From: a bacterium
GTDB taxonomy: Bacteria > Ratteibacteria > UBA8468 > B48-G9 > JAFGKM01
Direction: 5' to 3'
Assembly (NCBI GenBank): GCA_029548585.1
Contig: JAKPNC010000264.1
Span: forward strand, 1-7,454
Length of the DNA stretch: 7,454 nt
The first letter of the stretch is position 1. Each line of letters opens with the position of its first letter. Of the stretch, positions 1 to 7,200 are shown piece after piece. The translations under genes and the position numbers were made by a program. A model generated the notes under the pieces. The model was not told where the DNA came from. It saw nothing but the letters and a program-made list of their open reading frames with translations, and did not search any database.

Positions 1-1862
1 TCAAGGTAAATATCCCCCATCTTCATGCGGGCGGCCGCTCTCTGCCTGGGGATCGACTTTTCTGATTCCAAAACCTTTTTAAACTCCGACATCGCTTCAT
101 CGTGTTTGCCCGTAAACAGGAAGTATTCCCCGTTGCTTATCTGCGAAGCAGGTTCATTTTGTCCTATCTTCCCTTCCACCTCTTTTATCAATGCCCCGGC
201 CGGTCTTTTTTTGCCAACCTCGAGAAAAAGAAGATAGAATTCTTTTGCTTTCTCTTTATCTCCCTGCGCCCAGTAGCTGTCACCCATAACCCTGTACCAA
301 TCTGCATATGCAAGGGTCATCTCTCCGGAAATATCGATATTTATGCGGTATATGTTATTATTTGCCCAGTTGAGCATCTCATCGTAAACTTCTCTTTCCC
401 TCGAATAGTTTGCCTCTTTTCTGTACGTCTCTCCTATCTTTATGTAAGCGGGCTTCACAGCGCTCCACGCATCAAGACCTATATCGAGGATCCTGCGGTA
501 ACATTCTCTTGCTTCTTCAAACCGGGATTCAGATACAAATGTGCCGGCAAGGACCGACAGCAGGCTGGCTTCACTCCAGGGGTTTACATCCTCGACGTTA
601 AGCGCCAAGGCATAAAATTCACGTGCTTTGATGTTATCCTTCTCAATCCTGTAAATTTCTCCCGTCTTTCTGTAGGCTTCAAACTTGTCCACGAAAGTTG
701 TTCCCCTCATGGATAGAATCTTCAGGTATTCTTCTTTCGCCTTCTCATTTTCCCTCGCGGACAGATAAGTGTCTCCTATTCTGAACCGGGTGGCTACCCT
801 GACAACAGGACCGGCCTGCTCCATCTTCATGATTTTTTCAAAAGACTCTATCGCCTCCGCGTATTTTCTCTCCCTGAGCCATGTATCGGCTATCTTCAAC
901 TGAACTTCAGCCTTTTTCCCGTCGGCTTCTCTGCCCATATCCAGGATATTTGCAAGAGTTTCTCTTGCTTTGGAATAATCCGGAACGTTGATATAAGCAT
1001 CCGAGATCTTCAGATACATCTCAACCTTCATCTCCGGGTCAGGATTCCCGGTTTCAATTATCCTTCTGTACGTCTCCACTTCCAGAAGAAAATTCTTCTC
1101 GGCTCTGTGTGTTTCGGCAATCTTCAGAAGCGCCTCCCTCTTTTCTTTCCCGATATTTGTCATCGAAAGCCCCGAATTGAAATCATCCCTCGCACCGGCG
1201 TGATCGCCTGCCGCAACTTTCTTGTTGCCTTCTATCATGGCATCCTTGTAGTTGAGCCATCTTGCAGTGCGGGTGTGTGTCAACTCCACGTTATCAAAAT
1301 ATGCTCCCGTGTCACTGAAGAGAGCCATAATAACGCTGTTGACACGCTTCCCGGTGTTCTCCTCCGGCACATCCAGGTTTCCGGTCTGCCTTGTCCATGC
1401 GGCATCTGACGGTATGGTAAACTGCCGGGAACCTGCAAAAAGGTTTGTTCCTTTTTCATTTTTTTCATAAAAATAGAAACATACGCCGGCAGGCTTCTTG
1501 TCGGGGTCTCTCACATCCAAACTTACGACAAGCTTGTCTCCGGCGGTCACGTCAATCGTCTTCTCGTGCATGAGATGTCCCCTGACGTAAACTGAGTTTT
1601 TACCCCCGGAAGCATTTTCGTTGCCGGTAAGCAGTTGGTATTTGCCGCCCCTGGTAAGAGATATGTTGAGTCTCCATCCTTTGGGAAAGATAAGGGGGGA
1701 GAGAAAAGACCACTGGTTGTCTTCCATCTGTTTTTGATACCCTGTTTTTGCATCAACGGCGTACGTCTCCTCAAAGCCGGGATTTACAAGCTGAGACCAA
1801 GCTGATACAGCAAAGAAAAAGATTAAAAGACCTGCACCTGACGCATATTTCATCCTGATCAT
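1..1862 (-). CDS. Gene C: secreted CBM4/9-like + TPR-repeat protein, 3' partial (620 codons visible)
   Basis: The frame is open from the start to the left edge with no stop, ending at RMKMGDIYL plus two bases. The start is probably ATG 1862-1860 (MIRMKYASG), four bases after GGGAGGG. ATG 1853-1851 is in frame but 13 bases from that site. Residues 1-23 are a signal peptide (GLLIFFFAVSAWS, cleavage before QLVNPGFE). Residues 24-197 are the CBM4/9-like jelly-roll domain, with RDPDKKPAGVCFYFYEKNEKG and closing GAYFDNVELTH. TPR anchors lie at 248, 286, 324, 362, 400, 438 and 476 (38 apart), then 526, 577 and 615. This spacing nearly matches B, and about half the residues in the N-terminal domain are identical by eye. 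The visible end corresponds to about residue 622 of B. Whether C ends soon after, like B, or continues into a beta-helix, like A, cannot be seen. It is probably an exported scaffold or glycan-binding protein. Confidence 0.92.
   Translation of the reverse strand, partial: MIRMKYASGAGLLIFFFAVSAWSQLVNPGFEETYAVDAKTGYQKQMEDNQWSFLSPLIFPKGWRLNISLTRGGKYQLLTGNENASGGKNSVYVRGHLMHEKTIDVTAGDKLVVSLDVRDPDKKPAGVCFYFYEKNEKGTNLFAGSRQFTIPSDAAWTRQTGNLDVPEENTGKRVNSVIMALFSDTGAYFDNVELTHTRTARWLNYKDAMIEGNKKVAAGDHAGARDDFNSGLSMTNIGKEKREALLKIAETHRAEKNFLLEVETYRRIIETGNPDPEMKVEMYLKISDAYINVPDYSKARETLANILDMGREADGKKAEVQLKIADTWLRERKYAEAIESFEKIMKMEQAGPVVRVATRFRIGDTYLSARENEKAKEEYLKILSMRGTTFVDKFEAYRKTGEIYRIEKDNIKAREFYALALNVEDVNPWSEASLLSVLAGTFVSESRFEEARECYRRILDIGLDAWSAVKPAYIKIGETYRKEANYSREREVYDEMLNWANNNIYRINIDISGEMTLAYADWYRVMGDSYWAQGDKEKAKEFYLLFLEVGKKRPAGALIKEVEGKIGQNEPASQISNGEYFLFTGKHDEAMSEFKKVLESEKSIPRQRAAARMKMGDIYL
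3..1121 (-). repeat. TPR array of gene C, 38-residue periodicity (continues past the window)
   Basis: Anchor residues 248, 286, 324, 362, 400, 438 and 476 are exactly 38 apart. They are followed by spacings of 50 (526) and 51 (577), then 38 again (615). Examples are KIAETH, KISDAY, KIADTW, RIGDTY, KTGEIY and KIGETY. The array is unfinished at the left edge. Confidence 0.85.
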
Positions 1863-1865
1863 TTT

Positions 1866-1873
1866 CCCTCCCT
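1866..1873 (-). promoter_or_regulatory. Shine-Dalgarno site of gene C
   Basis: On the minus strand AGGGAGGG is followed by AAA and the ATG at 1862. A second in-frame ATG lies nine bases further on at 1853. The GGAGG core is 4 bases from the first ATG and 13 from the second. Because B uses a 5-base gap with a nearly identical site, the first ATG is preferred. Both choices leave the signal peptide intact. Confidence 0.75.
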
Positions 1874-1880
1874 GCCATTT

Positions 1881-1914
1881 GGTTATTGCATTTAATCCTT
1901 TGCAACACGGTTAT
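1881..1914 (-). repeat. Small inverted repeat with flanking ATAACC copies in the B-C gap
   Basis: Within the 60-bp gap between B and C the minus strand carries TTGCA and TGCAA separated by a 10-base loop (arms 1886-1890 and 1901-1905), with ATAACC on each side (1881-1886 and 1909-1914). A five-pair stem without a T-tract is too weak to call a terminator. It could be a minor RNA structure or processing site, or chance. Confidence 0.3.
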
Positions 1915-1922
1915 ATCTGTCT

Positions 1923-4133
1923 TCACCTGTATATGGATATTATCCTCTCCCGTATCTCTTCTTTCTTCCTGCCCGACAGGCCTTTCATCTCAAGCATTTT
2001 CCCGTATTCTTCCCTTGCCTTTTCATATTCGCATTCTGCCCTGAATATCTCTGCGGTCTTTTCACGGGCCTCGATCTTCATCTCATCGGGTATGCCGGCC
2101 ATGGCAAGGATAAGAAAATACTCGGACCTTGCTTCGGCATATTTTTTTTCCATTGCGTAACTATCTCCCATCCTGAATAAGGTCTCCGCCTTCTTTTCAG
2201 GAGAAATACCGATGATTTTAAGGGACTGGGCGTATTTTTCCCTTGCCTGGACATAGTTGTTGGTCTTTGTGTAAACGTCGCCCATTCTGTCGAGCGCCAG
2301 GGCCTTTTGCCGGGGATTTGCATCAGGGGAAGAAATCACATTGCCGTATTCTGAAATCGCCCCGGGGTATGACTCTTTTGCAAATAAATCCTCCGCCTTC
2401 CTTATCAGGCTTGACGCATCGTTCAACCCTATCTTTGATTCAACCTCTTTTATATGGTTGTTATTTATGGCTACCCTCCCGATCTCGAGGAACCTAAGGT
2501 AATATTCACGGGCCTCCGCAGTCTTTCCCTCCGCAAAGTAACTGTCCCCGGTAAGTTTGAGCATCTGGGACAATACAAGGTATATCTCAGTCTCTCCCCC
2601 GTAAGAAAGTCTTGATATGTCGTTTGAAATCCAGTCGAGCATCTTCCTGTAGGTTTCCCTCTCCTTTTCGTATTCACCCTGTTTCCTGTACAGGGCGCCG
2701 ATTTTAGAATAGGCAATCTTCTTGTTATTCCACGGTTTTGAACCCATTTCAAGAATCTTTCCGTAAGCTTTCCTGGCTTCTTCGAGCATTCCGTCGGATT
2801 CATAAGTTTCAGCCACAGTTGCAAGAAGGGCTGCTTTTTCCCAGTCATTCACGTCATCTACCCCAAGAGCCTTTTCATAGAATTCCCTTGCGCCGGCATG
2901 ATTCTTTTCACTCCTGTAAAGGTCGCCGATCCTCCTGTTTGCATCAAACCTGTCGACCAGGCTTACTCCCCTCATGGACGGGATCCCGGAGTATGCGGTC
3001 CTTGCCCCCGCAAGATCTTTCATCAATGCAAGGGCTTCCCCTGTCCTGAACTGTGCCCTGATACCGTCAACAGGGCTTGACTGCTTCATGCCGGAAATCT
3101 TCCTGTACGAGTCGATGGCAGAATCATACTTTTTCTCCCTGAGCCACAAGTCGGCAATTTTAAACTGCGCTCCCACCTTCTCCTCGTCAGCCTCCCCGCC
3201 CATTTCAAGGACAGTCTCAAGCACGCCCCTGGCAAGGTCGTACTCTTTTGCCATCGAGTAAGCATCCGCCATTTTCAGATGCAGGTCAAGGTTGAGACGG
3301 CTGTCAGGTTTTTCATTCCCGATTATCAGCTTAAGGGTTCCAACGGCAGACTTGAAGTCCTTCTCACTGACATAAGTATCGTATACCCCGGTTAACGCCT
3401 TTATCCTTTCGTCTTTCTTTTCTGTCAGACCGAGGGCGGACATGAAATCAGCACGGGAACCCTCGTAGTTGCCTGCCGCCGCCTTCTTCCTGCCCTCGAA
3501 GTAAGCGTCTCCAAAATTAAGCCAGCTGGCCGTTTTTCTATGGGAGAGTGAAATATCGTCAAAATACGCTCCCGTCTGGCTGACCAGGGCAATAATCGTA
3601 GAATTAACCCTGCGCCCCTGGTTATCCTGAGGGATCTTCATAACCACGTTCTTTAATTCCCACTCAGGCGAAGTGGTTGTGTTCAACTGTTTTGACCCAG
3701 CGAATGACGTGATCTTTCCTTTTTCATTTCTTTCGTAAAAGTAGAAACAGATACCGGCAGGTTTTCTTCCGGGATCCCTGACATAAAAAGTAACTTCAAG
3801 TTCGTCTCCGGCCGCCACATCAATGGCTTTGTTGTGAGACAGGTGTCCCCTGAGATAAACGCACTTATCGCCGGAACGCACATTTTCGCTTCCGGAAACA
3901 ATACGATATTCACCGTTTTTGAATGCCCCCGGATTGGTCTTCCATCCTTCAGGGAAGACAAGAGGTTCTTCAAACTTCCAACCGGCGCCTGTCAGTTTCT
4001 TTGATTCGCCATCCTTCTCGGGAACCTGAAACGTCTTCTCAAAACCAGGGTTCACCAGCTGGGCAAACGCTCCTGCCGGTAAGAGAAGAAAGATAAGAGC
4101 GAGAAACCTTGCCATGTTTTTACCGAATGACAT
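1923..4133 (-). CDS. Gene B: secreted CBM4/9-like + TPR-repeat protein, complete (736 aa)
   Basis: The only complete gene here. The ATG at 4133-4131 follows AAGGGAGG with a 5-base gap. The alternative Met7 has no ribosome binding site. Residues 1-24 are a signal peptide (hydrophobic 9-20, cleavage after AFA) and there is no lipobox Cys. Residues 25-198 look like a jelly-roll carbohydrate-binding-type domain, from LVNPGFE through RDPGRKPAGICFYFYERN to the closing GAYFDDISLSH typical of CBM4/9-like modules. Residues 205-736 are TPRs. Anchor positions are 250, 288, 326, 364, 402, 440 and 478 (38 apart), then 528, 580, 617, 655, 693 and 731. The protein stops six residues into the last helix (IISIYR), which may act as a cap. 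There is no enzymatic domain. It is probably an exported or periplasmic scaffold or glycan-binding protein. It is paralogous to C over its whole visible length and lies 77 bp downstream of A. Substrate and partners are unknown. Confidence 0.93.
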   Translation of the reverse strand: MSFGKNMARFLALIFLLLPAGAFAQLVNPGFEKTFQVPEKDGESKKLTGAGWKFEEPLVFPEGWKTNPGAFKNGEYRIVSGSENVRSGDKCVYLRGHLSHNKAIDVAAGDELEVTFYVRDPGRKPAGICFYFYERNEKGKITSFAGSKQLNTTTSPEWELKNVVMKIPQDNQGRRVNSTIIALVSQTGAYFDDISLSHRKTASWLNFGDAYFEGRKKAAAGNYEGSRADFMSALGLTEKKDERIKALTGVYDTYVSEKDFKSAVGTLKLIIGNEKPDSRLNLDLHLKMADAYSMAKEYDLARGVLETVLEMGGEADEEKVGAQFKIADLWLREKKYDSAIDSYRKISGMKQSSPVDGIRAQFRTGEALALMKDLAGARTAYSGIPSMRGVSLVDRFDANRRIGDLYRSEKNHAGAREFYEKALGVDDVNDWEKAALLATVAETYESDGMLEEARKAYGKILEMGSKPWNNKKIAYSKIGALYRKQGEYEKERETYRKMLDWISNDISRLSYGGETEIYLVLSQMLKLTGDSYFAEGKTAEAREYYLRFLEIGRVAINNNHIKEVESKIGLNDASSLIRKAEDLFAKESYPGAISEYGNVISSPDANPRQKALALDRMGDVYTKTNNYVQAREKYAQSLKIIGISPEKKAETLFRMGDSYAMEKKYAEARSEYFLILAMAGIPDEMKIEAREKTAEIFRAECEYEKAREEYGKMLEMKGLSGRKKEEIRERIISIYR
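1926..3386 (-). repeat. TPR array of gene B, 114-bp (38-residue) coding periodicity
   Basis: These are degenerate protein-level repeats, not identical DNA. The consensus is roughly (I/M)(G/A)(D/E)xYxxxxxYxxAxxxYxxxLxM, with anchors at residues 250, 288, 326, 364, 402, 440 and 478. A longer loop precedes 528, and the phase is regular again from 617 (617, 655, 693, 731). The pattern is that of classical TPR helices A and B with a four-residue longer inter-repeat loop. Confidence 0.85.
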
Positions 4134-4210
4134 TAAAACCTCCCTTAAATTTTTGGATCAGTCAATCCCGTAAATTCCACATGAAAATTGCCTGCTCCCG
4201 GGCTCTCCTA
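4134..4210 (-). other. A-B intergenic gap (77 bp)
   Basis: It holds a second in-frame TAG directly after A's stop, a GC-rich stretch containing CCCGGG, and gene B's ribosome binding site. I see no stem with a T-tract and no promoter with both boxes at usable spacing, so read-through from A into B is likely. Confidence 0.6.
4139..4146 (-). promoter_or_regulatory. Shine-Dalgarno site of gene B
   Basis: On the minus strand AAGGGAGG is followed by TTTTA and then ATG. The 5-base spacing and strong match to the anti-Shine-Dalgarno sequence fix the start of B at 4133 rather than at the internal Met codon 18 bases further in. Confidence 0.85.
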
Positions 4211-7200
4211 CTACTTTTCAAATTTAATTGTTCCGCCATTGTCAAGACGCCATATGGAACCGCCAGGCACAACCCAGGCAAACCATAATCCTCCTGTTTT
4301 TGCAGATGCCATGTTAAACCTGGCAGTATCAGGAAGGACGGGGAACATGCTTAGAGATGAAAGAGGGATCCTCCACTCGGAAGTCCAGTGATGGGACGCG
4401 GCGTCAATCACAAAAGCCTTGTATATGAGCGTATTGACTATATTGTCAAGATCTTTTTCAGGCATCCCGAAGATATTGTGCACCTTTATCCGTCCGTCTG
4501 AATATGCATCAAAGACAAATACAGGGCCCAAATTAACCGACCTGTCCCACCACCACGTCTTTTTCGTGTATTTCCCTTCTATGCAGACCTCGTTAAAACT
4601 CGTGCCAAGACCTTTCTTCCTTTCTTCATCCGTTGTGGCGTGTTTTACAGGGTCGGGCTCATTCTCTATGGCAATATACAGGTACCGGTCGTCATAGGAC
4701 ATCCACAGGTAACTCTTGTTGCCTTCCTCTGCATTCTTACCGATATTCTTCTCAACTATTAAGGCCTTTGACTTGTCGGAGCCATTCCATTCGTCGGCAT
4801 CAAGCTTTCCGTCAAGCCTTATGTCTGATATCCTCCTTTTCACCCCGTAAACCGGAGCGGGAGAAATCCCCGGAGGCAAAGGATTGAAATTGAACCGCAC
4901 GGGCGGCAGAACCGCAACCTTTTCCGGCTTGTAGTATTTGCCCGGAGGAAGCCTTTTCACAGGCCAGCTTGCCCGCAGGGGATCCTGGTAAAGCCCTATC
5001 TTTTCAAAAGGCACAGGCTCTTGTCCTGTAATCCCGTAAACCGGGGAACCTGGCATCAAACCGAAATCAAGTTTCTCCGTGTCCCTGAAAACCGGATCAT
5101 ATCCCTCCAGGTTGTCACGTATGGTTATTTCATCCGTAAGACCATCTATAACCTTGAGAAAACGGCCGCCTACGCTTATATTCCTCTCGATAAAAACATT
5201 TCTCGGCCAGGCTGGATTCCACTGGGCATTGGCATTTTTTCCCTTTTCGAGGATGGAAGGCAGCTGGGGATACCTTGATGACCAGGGCGGCTGCCTGTAA
5301 GAAATGCTTTCCAGAACATTGTTTTTCCACATCCTCACTCTATCGGGATTGACAAGCAGGTAATTCCTGTTGCCCTGGTAAATATCCAGGGAGTTATCCA
5401 CGAATATATTGTCTTCCACCCTGCTGTCCGGGCCGTGTGTGAAGATGGCAGTGCCGGTGTTGCGATAGAAGATGTTACCCTTCATGGTGATGCCGCCGTT
5501 GAGGGCATCGATATAAATACCGGTAATGCCGGGATTCACGTAAGGCACAACCGAGGAATGTTCCGTTATATGGTGTATGAAGTTATACCGTATAACGTTT
5601 CCCCTGCTTACGAAGCTTTTCTGAGCGCCGTAAATGTATATTACGCCGGCATCCTTTGCTTCAGAAACCACGTCGTATATTTCGTTGTACTCTATAACGT
5701 GATTGTTGTAATCAAATACTATCGCCTGGTGGGGAGTGTCTGTAATCAGGTTGTGGGAGACCCTGTTGCCTATACCCATCACGCTGACCCCCGGCCCTCC
5801 GCCCAACCTGTTGAACCTGCATATATAGTTATTCTCAACGAGGTGTCTTGAAGGAATCAGTTTTTTCCAGTTGCCGCCCGAAAGGCGGATCCCGGCGCCC
5901 CCGATATCGCTTATATCGCTTCCGGCAACACAGTGGCGGAACCCGCCGTCAATAGTTACCCCGCTGCGGCCTATGTTACGTATCCTGCAACCTGCCACCA
6001 GGTTATTGCGACCTTCGCTTATCTTTATGGCATCGAGCCTGGTGCATTCCAGGGTAAGACCGTAAAATACCATGTTTGACGCATTCACAACTTTAAGGAC
6101 AGGCGTTTCGAGGATTGAAACCATTATCTCGTCGTCTTTTCCGATCTCTTTGGGCGGGTAGAAGTAAAGTAAGCCTTCCTTCCTGTCAACGTAAAACTCG
6201 CCCGGCATGTCTATCTCGCTAAGGATGTTGTAAAAGTAGTGCGGCTTATCCCTGCGCACGGGGGCATAGTAAAGTGGATAACTCTTCGCATAATTGATGT
6301 TTGGAGCAAGGTTGATAATCCTGTTCACGGTATCTATCCCCGTAACCTGCAGATGAAACTTGTCCCACGGCCAGTTGAAATACCCGACTGTCCACAAATC
6401 ATTCTCCTCTTTCCACCTTGCGGGTCTGTCCCCGGTGTACCTGAACCTGCCTTTCTGGAAGGTCTCCTCCCCCGAACCGCCGTCACCGCCGGGGGTCAGA
6501 AGGTCATGCACGAAGAGCCACCCGTCGTTCGGCCACCTGGAAACCTGCATAAGGCTTCCGTTGTAAAAAAGCTCCATGGCTGACGGAAAATCTCCACCCC
6601 CCGAACCCCTGTTAAGCATTTTGCCGAAATCGTTTATCCCCTCCTTCTTCAGGTCGCATACCAGAACCTTGCCTTTGGACTCCGCCGGCAGCACGGATAA
6701 TACCTTGGTATCCCTGACGGGCATGAACCCCGAAACCTCTTTGCCTCCTATTATCCTTGCGTCTTCCCCGGGATAACTCCGGTATACCACAGGCGAAGAT
6801 TCCGTCCCTGAATCTTCCTCTCCGAACTCTACGCTGCCGGTTACAAAATATTTGCCCCCCCTTAAGTAAACGGCAATTCCTCCCTCGGGCATGCCTTTTT
6901 CCTTGATTCGCCTTACCTCCTGCCTCGCTCTTTCTATCGTCCTGAAAGGTTTCTCAAGAGTCCCGCCGTCCGCATCATTGCCTTCTGTTGATACGTAGAT
7001 CCCCAGCCCGGGCTTCTTTACAAGATCAGCAAGCTTTTCAGCGGAACTCTTTTCCACCTGCCCGTCCTTCATTCCCTCTGTCGCCTCTATCCTGTCAACG
7101 ACTTCCAGTCTCTGGTTTTCGTGGGGAAAGGCCGAGGTCTCTATCTCTTTAAGCAGCCTCAGGTAATATGGCACGGCTTTGCTGTAAACCAGCTCCTGCC

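Noticed and set aside
102..716. Plus-strand open frame of 204 codons
   Set aside because: It lies wholly antisense to gene C's TPR region, has no ribosome binding site, and its product lacks recognisable domain structure. The minus-strand frame there gives regular TPR units.
4160..4165. TTGACT on the minus strand as a -35 box for a promoter of gene B
   Set aside because: A -10 box at about 17 bases would fall inside the ribosome binding site, and nothing like TATAAT is there.
4155..4168. Inverted repeat GGAT...ATCC in the A-B gap as a terminator
   Set aside because: The stem is only four pairs and is not GC-rich, and there is no T-tract on the transcript side.
5435..5851. Plus-strand open frame of 138 codons opposite the beta-helix of gene A
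   Set aside because: The opposite strand encodes well-conserved beta-helix coils. The antisense product is a by-product of the repeat codon pattern.
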